The notes under the pieces are model-generated. The model did not search any database. It was not told where the DNA came from and saw only the letters and a list, made by a program, of their open reading frames with translations. A DNA stretch of 64,000 nt, taken from assembly GCA_032768795.1 (NCBI GenBank), contig CP136494.1, positions 1,116,001-1,180,000 on the forward strand, written 5' to 3'. Made by a program: the position numbers and the translations under genes. Positions 47,312-59,866 of the stretch are shown here, piece after piece (position 1 is the first letter of the stretch; the number at the start of each line of letters is the position of its first letter). Source of the stretch: Tremella fuciformis. Its lineage: Eukaryota; Basidiomycota; Tremellomycetes; Tremellales; Tremellaceae.

Positions 47312-50203
47312 ATGTCCCGCCGACAAGCTTTCGATACTGGCCTGTCGGGCTCATCCGCACCTCGTGCAAACGGTGCCGGTCTCCCTCCCCGACCCATCAT
47401 TGGTACCCCCAAAGCGTCACATCACACCTCGCACGTACCGAAAGACCGTACGGATACTGCAGAGTCAGGCGATGGCACGGCAGAGCCAGATCCTCCGGCG
47501 GCAGAGGAGCAGCCCGAGCTGGAGGAAGCGAGCGATGTGTGCTTCATCTGCGCCGAGCCCGTTACCTTTTGGAGCGTTGGCGTCTGTGGACATCGGACAT
47601 GCCAGTGAGTCTGGCGGCACCTTCTGGCGGCTCTTTGCCAGTGACAAACCCCGGGATGATGTCGGTCGCCCGCGTTGAATGGTTACCTGCGGGGATGTGG
47701 CTGACGTGATCAGCATATGCGCGGTCCGCCTTCGCAGCCTGTACAAGTGAGCCAGGTTTTGCGCACTCATAATCACGCTCACAATGAAAGAAAACTCGAA
47801 TGCACCTACTGCAAAACCTTGACCCCCTCGTTGCTGTTCTCGCGCTCGCCATCCGCTCCGTTCCCCATCGAACAACAACTCCGGCCTTCACCTCCCGAAC
47901 GTATTGCAGCCGCGCAGAGTGTACCAGCTGAGCAACTGAAGAGGGGAGAAAGATGGCACGACCGAGTGACGCTCCCCGGCACTCTGAACCTTTCTCATTT
48001 CCCTTACAACGACGCCAAATTGGGCGTAGTCTTTGAAGATGAGGACATGGTCAGCTAGGCTGTAGAGAGCTTCACCCGGACTTGCTGACCCACAGATGGA
48101 AGCAACTCTTCTGCTGCTTCGATTCAACTGCCCTTACACAGATTGTGCCCATCAGGCATCGGGGTGGAACGAGTTGGCAAAGCACACCCTCTCGGTCCAT
48201 GGTCTAGCCATATGTCGCATATGCTCGGCTCAGCTCTCTCGATTCGCACACGAGCAGGCTCTATACCCGCCACATCTCCTAGGGCATCATGACCCATCGA
48301 AAGTGCCGCGAGGTCAACGGCCTCCGAAGCTCAGGGGAAAGGAGGTGGAGTTGGTGGCCTCCTGGGATCCGCCGCATCCCATGTGCGAGGTGAGCAACTC
48401 GCCCCCTCACAGAATCTGACTGATGCCTAGTTCGATCACACCGCCTTCTTCGGACCGGACGAGCTGTTTAAGCACATGCGCGCCAGTCACTACGAGTGCG
48501 AGGTCTGTCGGCACATGGGGGAACGAGACGTCTAGTTGGTCGATCTTCAGATCGTAAGGAATGAGCTCATGTCGCAGCTTCCAGGACTATGACAGGCTCG
48601 AAGCACACTTCCAGTCAGTATTGTCATGACTGTCCACAAAGCCCCTGCTCATCAAAAGGATGGACCACTACCCGTGCAAAGTGCCTTCATGTGTAGAACA
48701 GAAATTCGTGGTTTTTGGATCGGAGATGGATCTCCGAGCACACATGATATCTGCCGTTGGTTCTTGGCAGGGATCCAGCGATTGAGCTGACCGTCCAGCA
48801 TGGAGAGCAGATGTCGTCTCGCGACAGAGCCCAAGTGAGGCATTTACCCATCGATTTTGCAGAAACTCGGGATCAGCACCGCGGCGGACCATCAAGACGC
48901 GGGGACCATACTGCTGGAGCAGTTGGCCGCGGATACACCCTCGCTTCTCGAGATTCGCAGCAGATCTCGACAACAGTGCCCATGAGTCAGGCACAAGCCC
49001 AGCAACAGCGCCGCCAGGTCGAGGTCGATCGCAGGGAGGCGACCAGCAATAGAAGACGAGCATTCGAGACTTCCCTCACGAATAGTCAAAGAGAACAGGA
49101 GGATATTGCCCGTGGCACACAAACCCTGCCTGAAGCAACTGCAAGCGGATTTAGCACTCCGAGGGAGGATGTAGACGAAGGCGTGGCAACGTGAGCTGGG
49201 TGACATTGCATATGTCAGGGTGCTTACCGCTAGGCAACATGCCATCCTTCTATCGCGAGTCTCGATGCTGGTCGGCGAGTCTCCGACCAAACTCACATCG
49301 TTTCGCTCCGCTGTCCGACAGTTCAAAAACAACGAATCGTCGGCCACAGACATGATTGACACCATCTTCAACGTTCTCGATCGGGACATCGACGCTGCTG
49401 TTGGCGTAGTTCGAGAGCTTGCCAACCTCTTCGGCGCAGAAAACGACGGCGACAAGAAGAAGGCTGTACTGGAGGCCATCAACGGCTTCCGAGTGGAGCA
49501 GAGGGAGCAGTTCCCATCGCTCGGCAATGCTACACCTCAAGGTTTCGGGACCGGCTACGCCGGGATCGCGTCAGGCAAAATCCTACAGGCAAAGAGGACG
49601 ACTCACACTGCCGGCAACTCTTCCGCATCCAGAACTGTGTGGGACAGGGTCGAAGCAGCAGCGGCCTCCCGGCCTGTCGCGCGACCGCCGCCTTCAAATG
49701 CTGCTAGAGTGCCTGGGACGGCTGCATACAACGCTGCATCGTTCCCGAGTCTAGGCGGGGGAGCCTCTAAAGCTGGTCCGTCAACCACACACTCGACCCC
49801 TTGGGCATCGGGAGGCGCCGGCAGCGGATCGAAATCACCCTCTATGTTGACAGGTCCGCAAATCCGCAGTGTCAATTATCCTGTTGCTGCTGCGCCCAGT
49901 GGAGCTGGCGGAAAAGGCAAGGCGAGGCTCGATCAGAGCGCCTTTCCCAGCCTTCCGACCAAGGAGAAGGACGATCGAAAGGCTTTGTTCGCCAAGCCGA
50001 ATACTAGGGAGGAGAGCATTGGTCGGATTACAGGGCGAGCTGCTGCCCCCGCTCCAAATGGTTGGGGCGGGGTATCGAATGGCGTGCAGCAGCTCAGTCT
50101 AGATAATGATGTGGAGGAGAGGGTGGAGCCACAGTCCGCCGGGGGAGGCAAGAAGAAAGGAAAGGGCAAGCAACTGCTTTTCACAGTTTCTGCTCGGCCA
50201 TGA
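47312..50203 (+). CDS. HEL2: E3 ubiquitin ligase HEL2/ZNF598
   Basis: RING E3 ligase that ubiquitinates 40S proteins of collided ribosomes and triggers ribosome-associated quality control. After splicing (including a long intron after the Thr-Cys-His codons near 47606) the RING reads CFICAEPVTFWSVGVCGHRTCHICAVRLRSLYKKLECTYCK. Then come C2H2-type fingers: FNCPYTDCAHQASGWNELAKHTLSVHG, FFGPDELFKHMRASHYECEVCRHM, DRLEAHFQ, and DHYPCKVPSC...KFVVFGSEMDLRAHM, the ZNF598/Hel2 arrangement. A Gln-rich helix follows, then the C-terminal region LTARQHAILLSRVSML, with QREQFPSLGNA, AASFPSLGGGA and QSAFPSLPTKE repeats and a Lys-rich end (KKKGKGKQLLFTVSARP). Start ATG at 47312 is followed by a Pro/Glu-rich disordered leader. 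Cytosolic. Assignment is strong; a few exon edges between 48,400 and 49,230 are approximate. Confidence 0.92.
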
Positions 50204-50335
50204 ACGCGCTTGTGGTAAGAAGTACAGTTGCAGAGTATCGTCAAATAGCAGTCTTGCCAGCATCCTGACGCACCGTTGTTCATCGTCTATCATCTATCCT
50301 TGTGCATGCATGGTATACGCTACAATGACGGACTT

Positions 50336-51340
50336 CTAGTTGCCCTCCTCTTTGAGCACCTCCTGGACGCTCTTCCCCGCCACGACCTCCTTGACGCGCT
50401 CGAGGACCTTTGTAAAGTCGACAAAGGGCACGTGCGGGATGCCCTCGCGCTTGCAGTACGCCATGAGGTTGGACTCGCCGTCGGGGAGGATCTTGGTGAA
50501 GAGGAGGTCGGCGTGTGCGGCAGCAGACATGTCTGCAAATGAGCGTTATGTCTCGAGGAAAGGAGGAAGCGCAGCGCACCTGACACGCCATCGCCGCAGA
50601 AGAAGAGGGTGGGCTTGGACGGCAAGTCGCGGTACGGCGTGATGGCCTTGGACTTGTCGTGCCCGAACCCCGAGTCGGGGTGCCGGTACACAATCTCCCA
50701 CGACTTGCCCTCGGGATCGTGATACTTGACGCCGTTGGCGATGACGGGGATGGTGTCGGCCTCTTCCTTTGGCATCAGGTTGGACAGGACGGCGCGGATG
50801 ATGGGCTCCATGCCGCTGCGGCGTCAGCCCGCTGCCTCCGCCTTGCCGGATTGGGCACTGACGACGAGACGATGATGACGGGCACGCCGTGCGCCTTGCA
50901 CCACTCGTAGAACGTCTTGAAGCCCGGGTCCAGGTTGATATCTGCGCCTGTCAGCCCCGGCTCGCGGCAACGGCCGCTGTCGCTGAGTAGACGCGCTCTT
51001 CTTCAAAAACTCCTTGCACTCTTCGTACGGCGTGCGCACAGAGTTGAGCATCTCGGCAAAGGCATCGCGATACGTCCTGCTCCCGTCGAGGATACAGTGG
51101 TTGAGCGCTTTCCTACTCGTGAGCGCTCTCGCCCTGTGCGCATCGCCGACTGGCTGACCGCTTCTCTGGACCCATGCCCAGGTTGTCGGTCATGTAGTCA
51201 TTCGAGTCCTTGTCTGTGATCGTCGCGTCCTGCCATCAGCCTGAGCTCGGCCGCCAGCACGAAGAGAGACCGCGCACCCAGTCGGACAGGACGACAAACT
51301 TGGCCTCGGTGTTGAGGGGCGGGTAGGGGAGGACCGACAT
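50336..51340 (-). CDS. HAD-family phosphatase, YNL010W (PYP1)-like
   Basis: Cytosolic haloacid-dehalogenase phosphatase related to yeast YNL010W/Pyp1 and to PHOSPHO-type enzymes, which act on small sugar or polyol phosphates. Spliced N-terminus MSVLPYPPLNTEAKFVVLSDWDATITDKDSNDYMTDNLG contains motif I, DWDAT (nucleophile plus acid Asp). Later exons give KALNHCILDGSRTYRDAFAEML, then DPGFKTFYEWCKAHGVPVIIVSSGMEPII (motif II Ser), DKSKAI (motif III Lys region), FFCGDGVSDMSAAAHADLLF (motif IV GDGVSD) and a C-terminus ending VQEVLKEEGN. Five introns are needed; the one after EFLKK appears to use a GC donor (about 51002) since no GT donor gives the required phase. The gene is divergent from CTF8, 212 bp apart. 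Confidence 0.85.
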
Positions 51341-51552
51341 GGTGCAGTGCAGGACAAAGGTGATGAAGAGAAGCGCGAGTATCTTTTTGAGGTGGGGAGA
51401 GGTGGGGAAGGGCGGATCTCCGCCGGAAATCGGTCCGACCCTGTCCACTATCAACCGAAAGCCAACCCTACCGTGGGAAACCAGCACGCTCTGAGTTTCT
51501 CGACGCGTCTGACTTTTGTTCTGTTCTGTCGCAGTACTCGTAGACAAGAAGC
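51341..51552. promoter_or_regulatory. Bidirectional promoter region, HAD phosphatase / CTF8
   Basis: 212 bp lie between two divergent start codons, so both transcripts must start here. No TATA box or known operator is obvious. Confidence 0.5.
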
Positions 51553-52535
51553 ATGCGCATACATCTCCCCTTCGACCCCTCTCTCCTCTCCGCGGTTCCC
51601 TCATCAAGTGGAACGCTCGACCCGGACTCGCCGCTGGTGCAGATCGGCGGCGAGCTGGTGCTGGTAGAGCTGCAGGGCGAGCTCGGATGGGAGGGCGACA
51701 AGTCCGATGGCGTGGTCGGCGTCCTGGGGCTCGACCGGCCGGTCAGTATCTCCTGCATGGCCGGGCAGGAGGAGAGAAGAGAAGAGAAGGGCTGACGACA
51801 AGGACAAACCGACACTGCATCTCGGCGCACATCACCTGCTGCATGGCAAGATGGCGTCTTTGCCAAAACCCCTCGCCGTGATACGGCGAGCCGAAGCGAC
51901 TGGCGAGACGGCGGAGGAGGCGGAGGAGGCGGGCGGCACACCAGGACGGCAGAGGGGCCATATCGATGGGGACGCGTCCGACGAGGAAGACGACGAGGCC
52001 GACGAGCACGACGACGGCGCCGGTGCGGGAAGCAAGAGGAAGGGAGGAGAAGAAGAGGCAGGACCAAGCCGACCCATACGACAGTACACCACTCCCTCTC
52101 GGCCCGCTCACACGACATCATCACAGGCGAGCGAGAGCAGCCCGATATACCCTCCGTCAGCTGTACGCGACTACTCTTCCGACTTGGACTTTTCCAGTCC
52201 GTATCGCGCCGAGATCGACAGGTTAGACGGGCCGTCACAGGCGACCCCGACGGGGAAGGCAGACGAATCGGACGAGGACGACGTGGCGCGGGAGGCGGAC
52301 GAGTTGAGGAAACGCCGAGCTGCGGGGGAGAAGTTGGCTGCGCAAGCCAGGCAGCGCAAGAAGCGTAGGGTCGAGAGAGGGGAGAAGGAGCGGACGCGGT
52401 TTTATGAGGTCGTGGGGGTCGTCAGAAAGAAAGTCGTCTTTTCATTGCGGTCAGTCGAGATCTGGCATCTCCGAAGCGATGGCTGACATTCACAGACCAG
52501 AGCCAATAGTCACAGCCACAGTCCTACCCGATTGA
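51553..52535 (+). CDS. CTF8: CTF8, subunit of the Ctf18 RFC-like clamp loader
   Basis: Small subunit that, with Ctf18 and Dcc1, loads PCNA for sister-chromatid cohesion and replication. Exons 51553-51741, 51803-52449 and 52496-52535 (introns 61 and 46 nt) give 291 residues, far longer than the human protein (about 120). Conserved core: GELVLVELQGELGWEGD, GVLGLDRPDKPTLHLGAHHLLHGKMASLPKPLAVI and, at the C-terminus, RFYEVVGVVRKKVVFSLRPEPIV. Between the LPKPLAVI block and the C-terminal block is an insertion of about 150 residues, acidic and Ser/Pro-rich at first and strongly Lys/Arg-rich later. The last splice restores the RPEPIV motif, which confirms the model. Nuclear. Confidence 0.9.
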
Positions 52536-52731
52536 TCGACACTCGACGTTGAGCTTCTTGAGGACAGTCACCTGTAGTGGGCGTCAATGGCGCCTTTCTC
52601 CCGTTTCGTCGTACGGCCCATACTGCCAGCCATGATGTTGGCGCAAAGTGGCATGCCGCGAAAGCCGCAAATCTCTACTTGACGATTGGCGCAATCATGA
52701 CAAGCATGCATCTCTCCTTGACATGATCTCC

Positions 52732-55700
52732 TCATGACGCCGCCAGATCCGCATTGAGCGGCTTGCTCGACAGCCGCAGCACCTCTGCCGAGACCTGCTC
52801 GTTGGTACTTCGTATCGTCAGCCGACACAGCTTTGCCTCCTTGTTCGGCTCGAGTCGTCCAAGAATCCCCCTGAGCGTCAGCCTTGGGCTCAATGACCAT
52901 ATATATACTCACACTTTACCTCCTGACGACATGTGCAGGACACCGGCGACGACGAGCTGGACATGAGCGAAAAGACTCAGAACGATGTGAAACTCACATT
53001 GTTGGGATTCGGGTCCACGCCGGCCAAGAGGGAAAGTCTGTTCCCGCCCATGATTTTGGAATGCCTCGCCAGGTCGACATCGCCCGCCGAGGTGAGCTTG
53101 ATCGGGAAGATGAGCTGCGCCTCGCGTGGTGGGCCTGTCATCAGCAACCCCGCGCTGTCATCCACTCTCTCTATACTCACCACCGATAATCTTCCATCGC
53201 TCAAAGAACGGTCCAGCCTCCAATGTCACACCTTCCACGAATCTGCTCAAGAATACCGGCAGTCGCAAGACGAGGACTTTCGACTTTTCCTCCGCATCCG
53301 TCTTGTATATTAGGCGCAGGACAGGAGGGTGATCGAAAAAGTCCTTGCACTCGACATGGATAAGTTCCTGGATCTGGGCGAGAGCTTGAATCTCGGCTAC
53401 GGGATGGTCGTGGAATGTGACATGAAGGGATTCGGGTTGCGGGTTTTCTATCAACACTTGGAGATCAACGAGCGAAGTCGATAGCTTGTTGCCAAGGAAC
53501 AAGGCTATCCGCCCGAGATGACCGTGATATTCGGCCTTGACGCCGATTTGCAATGCTGAATCCTCGTAAAGCACACCTTCGGTCGCGTATGAGAGCCTCT
53601 CGAGCCACTTTTCGACATTCGGGCCGACCGTTAACGGGGCCAGAAGCGCGGGATCGGCACCGCCGAGGGTCGCGCCCGTATACGCGCTACTCGGGCCGGC
53701 GCCGTTGCTGCTGGTGTCGTAGGACAACAGCGGCTCATCCTGAACATTGTTGCCTGACAGATCGAGCCCGGCCAACGATGACATGATATCGTCTGCTGGC
53801 CCGTTCGATGTCGTGCCCATCATGGTGTCCGCGCCCGTGCTCATGCCCCGTTCCCTGGCCGCTGTACTGGATTCCGCAACGCCAGCTATCGGAGCGACAA
53901 CAGGTGCTGCGGGAGGCATTACAGGTTGAGGGGCCGATGGTACTTTGTCGCCATTGGTCTGCTGCGGCGTGCTGCCCTTCCGGAAAGCCTTGAACCTCTC
54001 GGCTTCTCTCCCCTTATTATCCGACTGATGTCCGATGACCCAGGTCCGTTTATCCTGCGAGCGTTCCCCTTTACTGTGGAGACGATTGATCAGTGTAGAC
54101 TCTCGCTCGGGGAAGACGGGCATTTCGTCACATATCGTGGCCAGCAGATCGTCGAGGTCGTCTCTTTGCGAAAGGGCTAAATACTCGCATGCCCGCTGTT
54201 GCAGCTCCGCATCGAGTACGTGGGTATAGCGTTCGAAAATGTTGACGAGGTGTTCTTTGATCTCGGGGAAGAGGTTGACCCACTGACATATCAGCTTGAA
54301 CTCGTTCATCAAGACGGGCGCAGACCTTGATGTAGGTAGTCAAGAGAAGGGCTCGGGTTGGAGCGGTGCAAAAGTTGACCTTTGAATGCAACGCTTGGAA
54401 CTGCTCGATCGGAGAGCAGCCTTCTTCATTGGCAATAAGGTGACCGAACTCGCCCAAGATGTATCCTGTCAGTCAGCTCATAGAAGGTTGAAAGGTGGAC
54501 AAAGGCACGCACCTCCGACACGGATCATATTTTCATGGCAGGCGGATGCCTGCAGGTGGCGATAGACAGCCGCAGCAGCATAGGGTTGCAGGTCCTCGTT
54601 GTTCGTAACAAGCTGCACAACTCGATACCAAACCTCTGCGCCCACGTGGTCGCCAGCAGCCGATATGAGCTGCAAGATGGTATCGACGTACCACTCGTAT
54701 TCGGTCGCGAATCGCTCGGTCAGAATAGCGATCTTTAAAACCATCTCCTCTCGGAGGTTGTAGTCTGCCACGGATAGGTATTTGACCAGCTCGCCGACGA
54801 TGACTTTCGAGTTGGACGTGTCGCACATCGAATACAGCAGGTCAAGCGCCCTCCGGCGGACCGAGATATCCCGGTCTTTCAGGGAGAGGATGATGGTGTC
54901 CTGGTGCTTCTTGACGGGTGCAAGTGTAGTAGAGCAGGCAGCGAGATGCGCCATGGCATCCAGACCCAGGTAGCGAACGTTTGTCTCTTTCGCAAGGATG
55001 AAGCGGCCAAGTAGGACAGAGGCGTTCGACACGACGGTCGAGTCGGGATCCAAATGGATGGCGAGGTTGATGGCTTCGAACAAGACTGAATTCTGAGCGT
55101 TATTGTGCTGAACATTCTTGTACATCAGCTTTGTCATGACCGACTGCATTAATTGAGCTGACTCTAGGCGCTTCCTGTGACATGTCGATGATGGCCTGTA
55201 GGATCCCATTCAACATCTCGGTGACCTGTTGATTATCTGCCGCGTGAGCTTCATCATAACAAGCGATCGCCAGCCTGACCTGGTGGAGGGTAATATTGCA
55301 ACAAGCGGAGAAGGCGGATCTGCAGCCAAGGATTTGGGACTTTGTAGTAGATGTATTCGACAGGATAGTCATGATCAAACACAATCTGCCGATCAGCTCG
55401 CCCAACTTTGCGCATCTGACGCACCCTATCCAGCCTGTCCACAGCTTTCTGATAACACCCGCTGAACGCCTCCAGGTTGTCCTGTGCCATGGCAGTGACA
55501 AGGCTGGTAATGGTAAGGGAGACACCGGGGTCCGGATCGTCCATCATAGACACGATGCGGTCGGCCCAGTCGCCGATGGCCATGACGGTCGGGTGCTTGC
55601 GATAGAGGCGAAGCAGCGTGAGCGCCGCCTTCTTGCGCACGAACGACGTCGACGTGCTGCCCGTCAGCCTCAGCGCTCTTCCCGTCGCACATCAAGGAGG

Positions 55701-56296
55701 GGCTCACTGGCTGATCATCAACCTGTACACCTCCTCGCCCAGGGCCTCGGCCATCTCCTTACCGCCGAGGTTGGCAATGGCGTGCAGCGCCAGACAGTTG
55801 TTGATCTCATTATGGTCGTCCAGGTCCTTGCGTATACTGTTGATGACCAGCCGGACGAGGTCCGAGTTCTCGTGCATGAGCAGCGTGAGCGCTAGGTACC
55901 CCTGTGAGTCAGCTTGCGTGCGTCGAGCAGGTCAGCTCCGGGGGACTCACGATCTGCTTCTCGCTATACTTGCTCGAGCTGATCAAGTTGACCGCCTCCA
56001 TGTGCCCGACGTCCACCTTGTACCCCAGTATATAGGTAAAGACGACCTTGGCGAGGTACTTTTTCTTCTGGTATCCGTCCAGATTCCCGTCCTTGAACTT
56101 TTGTCGGATGTGCGCCATCTCGCGGTTGATCCGCTTCTCCTCGAGCTCACGCACACGACATGCTCGGATGTCCGAGATGTACTGCCTGTCAGTGCCCGAC
56201 ACCCAGGGGTGTAGGGGAGGTATGGCCGAGGTGATGATGGGCCGATGATGTGTTGGGCAGACATACCTGGGTCAAACCCCGCATGTTGTTGGACAT
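52732..56296 (-). CDS. APL3: AP-2 complex subunit alpha (alpha-adaptin)
   Basis: Large subunit of the AP-2 clathrin adaptor at the plasma membrane. The first exon is ten codons ([10 protein letters not shown], 56296-56267), then [45 protein letters not shown]. The N-terminal helical trunk is colinear with known alpha-adaptins: [109 protein letters not shown]. The basic K-K-K-Y stretch near residue 60 corresponds to the PIP2-binding site. A Pro/Ser/Thr-rich hinge follows, then the C-terminal ear ([29 protein letters not shown] ... NPNNVV ... [35 protein letters not shown]). About a dozen short introns. The stop at 52732 follows NADLAAS. Called from colinearity; very sure. Confidence 0.93.
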
Positions 56297-56582
56297 CCTG
56301 GCGGCTCGCTCGATGGCCTCGAGCTTGGACTGCTTCACCAGGCGAGCAGACCGCTCAAATTGATAGTGACGATTGTTGTCGAAGAGAGTGACGACGACAA
56401 TAAGCGCGTCGCCGGGGCCACCAATCCAACCCGTCATGATCTCGGATCCGAAGTGGCACTTTCGTAACAGACATGTCTGCAATGCAATGCATGTACCTAT
56501 GCATAGCCCGCGACAAAAGGCTCTACATTGCATGGCCTCTACAGATGCTCCTCCAGTCCCTCAGGTCTCCACATTTCGAAAT

Positions 56583-59431
56583 TTACCTGCCCCACTGATG
56601 CCCAGCCGTCTCGCTCGCAGCGGGAAGACTGCTTCTCCACCCATCGGGGGGCTTGATGCTGCTCGGCAAGCTAGGCGGTGGAGTGTACCACTGTTGCTGC
56701 CCGCCCTGTCCGTCGTCTTTTGGTGGCGGCTGGGGACTGGGGGCCCTCGGAGGGGTTTGTTGAGGCCCACTCCCCGTACCGAGTGATTGCATGTACGACC
56801 TCCAGCCTTGATTCGTGCTTGGAAGAGGCTGACTTGGCGGCAAGGGCGAAGGGGATCGCCCGGGATATGGGTCCGGTGCCTGTGGGTACTGACCGTATTG
56901 GGAGGGGGGCTGAGGAGATGGTGACGGCTGTCGCGCGAATGGAGCAGGCGAAGGTTGTCTATGCGGATAGGGGGACGGCGAGTCGTATGCCTGAGGCGGG
57001 GCATTCGTTGGCATAGGCGATGTCGCACGATAAGGCGGTTGAGGTGCTGATGACGGCTGCCAGCCGTTCTGCTGTGGAGGGTAGTGCTGATGTGGCGATT
57101 GGATGGGTTTCGCTTCGGACGGATAGGATGAAGTAGGTGGGGGATAAACGGAGCCATACTGACCCGTTTGTTGCTGCGGGTGAGACGGGCCCCCATAGCT
57201 GTTTACCGGGGGGTAAGAAGGTTGACGCCCAGGCCAGTGCGAACCGCTCGGGACAGGTGTCGCAGCATCCTCCCGCTGTATGGCGTAGAGCTCGTCCGAA
57301 GGGTAGTACCCGACTTTCGGCGGAGTCGGCTGGTTTTGTGGCGGTTGTGGCATGGGACGACGGGCAGGCACAGGTGGGGGAGGAGCAGGGGTATGGGCAT
57401 AGCGTTGGTCCGGGGGCGCATACGGATCGTACGCGGGTTGTGGAGGGGCAGGTGTCGGATTCGGCGGAGAGGCGACTGGCTGCGTCTGCTGATACCAAGG
57501 CACGTAAGACGATCCGCCCGCCGTTGTTTGTGTTTGGACAGGTGGAGGCGACTGTACCTGATACAAGGCCTGATGTGTCGTTTGAGAGAGATTGTAAGGG
57601 CTGTCGTGATGAGCCTGATAGGTCTGATGTTGGGAGGAGTACGAGTCGCTTCGACCCAAGGCATCATAGCTTTGCTGCGTAGGAAAGCTGGAAGATGGCA
57701 TCGACTGATAAGGTGCTGGGGTCGGCGTGGTCGGGCTCATGTAGCCGGGCGCGGGGTGCGGGCTGGGGGCCCTGCCAGGCGGCTGGCCAGGATACGAGGA
57801 GGTTGGTATCTGCTGATAATGCCCTACGGGAGGAGCAGAACTCGCGTGAGGGGGAGTAGGAACTGGAGTGGAAGCGTAGCCAGGCCCCGAGAAGCTGTTT
57901 GCGTGCACTGCTATCGGGAGAGCAGGACGAAGCGAGTCGGGTACTGGAGAAGGTGATGGCGCACGGAAAGGGGTTGATTGTGACGAGACCAGATGATGCG
58001 AAGGTGGGGTCTGGTATGTGCTGCTGGCAACGGACAGAGGGCGAGGAACGGGTGTCGCGGACAAGCGCCGTCTATCTTGGTCAGCGATTTGAGAGGGATC
58101 ATCCTGCCAAGGTGCGTGCGAGGGCGGAACTGCGCTGGTAGACTGCGGTCGACTTGTCGGCGGCGGTAGCGGAGCGGGCTGACTTTGGGGCATGAGCCCT
58201 CCCCACGGAGCCTGCGATGTACTGCCGACCGAATGGCGATGACCGCCATAATGGTGCCCTAGGCTTTGCGCCTGTCCGACAACAGTAGCCGGCTGGTGAT
58301 CTGCAGTATACGCAGAATGGAGAGAAAGCATCGATGCCTGCTGACTCAGAGCGTCGATCGAAGAATGTACATTGTTGGGAGGATATGACGGTTGAGAGGG
58401 TAGGGTGGGCTTCTCTTGAGCTTGGGACCATTGAATCGAGATTGGAACTCACAGTAAGGCTATGATGCCGGACATGCGTATGTCCGGATGGCAGACCCAG
58501 ATTCGCAAAGCTCCCAGACGTCCCGTTCATGCTCGGAGGGGCGGCCGAAGGTGCCGGTGAGGGAACTCGATTCGGCTGGGCATATGGGGGAATGTACAGG
58601 CTCATACCGGAAACACTACCAGAAGTCGCCAGTCCGCCATGGCGGCTGTTCAGAGTCGACAGCGAGGACGAGGCCGTGGTAGAACTGTCCCACGTCCCGG
58701 GCATGGAGACAGAGGGTCGGGGCACATTGCGCTTGACCGGCGGAGCATCCTGCAGTCAGCCTGGAGCAGCAAGAATCCGGTGAGACTCACGTTGGAGTAG
58801 AAGGTGAGCTCGAGGTAGATCTCTCCGCTGTACTTGTCCTTGTGGGTAAACGTGTACCACTCGTCGACCTCGCCCTGCTTCAAGACTTCGTCAATCCCCA
58901 CGACGCACTCCCCGATCAACTCTGGCTCCTTGGCGTCGTCCGCGTAGCATGCAACCTTCATGTGCTTGCCTCCCTTCTTGCGTATAGGCCCCTTTCTGCT
59001 CTTCTCCGCCAGCGCGGCAGCAGTGACGGCTCCAGGTTCTTTCGGCGGGACGGCTGGTAGAGAGGCGGAAGCCGCGAGGCCCTCCGGCTGAGACTCAGAG
59101 CGCTGCAGGACATCGTCGAGATCCTCGATGATGGTGAAGCGGACCTCCTCATCCCACTCCGGATGTTGCCCACCTCTGCCTCGTCAGCCAGCTCCGGTGC
59201 TGACGCACAATCTGACGCTCACCGCTTGATTGGCTTGGTCTTCTTCTTGTCCTCGTTGATCGTGACCGTCACAAAGGGGTCTTGCTTGCCGAACCTGGAC
59301 TTGTTGGGCAAGTTGCGCTGCTCTATCAGTCTTTGATCTCGATTCAGGCTGGCGTGACATACAGCCTTGCCCACTACCACAATCAACGTTCCCAGCTCCT
59401 TTGGCTCGAGTGACGTGTTGGGATCAGTCAT
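56583..59431 (-). CDS. C2-domain, proline-rich cytokinesis protein (INN1/FIC1-like)
   Basis: Probable ingression protein: yeast Inn1 and fission-yeast Fic1 combine an N-terminal C2 domain with PxxP motifs that bind SH3 proteins of the contractile ring. Spliced N-terminus MTDPNTSLEPKELGTLIVVVGKARNLPNKSRFGKQDPFVTVTINEDKKKTKPIKRGGQHPEWDEEVRF is a type-II C2 domain with the GKQDP and GGQHPEWDEE blocks of this family; it continues to DKYSGEIYLELTFYSN (residue about 180). The remainder, about 680 residues, is Pro/Gln/Ser/Tyr-rich with scores of PxxP and PPP motifs and is almost certainly disordered. The C-terminal portion is one long open exon (58331-56583). The minus-strand neighbour AP-2 alpha starts 286 bp downstream. 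The long Arg-rich frame on the opposite strand is an artefact of the repetitive composition. Confidence 0.8.
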
Positions 59432-59866
59432 GATCACAAGATGGCGCGCTCCGTTCTCCCCCCACACCCGTCGAGGTCGACAGTCGGACGCGTCAAGCCT
59501 TTCAAATGGTCGTCATTCAAGCTGGATTCCTTGCGGGTGACGGATGGTGGCGATGGAGGCGTCGCGGTATCATAAAGAATCCAAGATCTATGACTACAGC
59601 GTGACTATATCTTGACAGGTGGTGGTGGTGATGCGCTGGGGTCGATGCTGTGCAGCGGTCCAGAGTAGTCTCGGTCTCGAGTCAAGAGGTGTAGCTCGGT
59701 CTCGTCTTCTCGACCAAGTTACAGAATGCACCGCGTCCGACGGTACCTTGGTAGTGGTGAGACCCTGAATTCACAAAGCGGCAAGCCACTACCGCACCGA
59801 GATGAAAAGTGTGAGTCACAAATAAAGTCTTCCGGAAGGGTCGGGAATAGGAAAAAGTCATGGTTA
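59432..59866. other. Intergenic region left of Helitron-like copy 3
   Basis: 435 bp between the C2-domain gene (minus) and transposon copy 3. No gene is recognised. It should hold the promoter of the C2-domain gene. A short (GGT)n-like run occurs near 59621-59632. Confidence 0.4.

Noticed and set aside
57168..57956. 262-codon plus-strand frame, Arg-rich
   Set aside because: Antisense to the proline-rich C2 protein; its composition is the mirror image of Pro/Gly codon repeats.
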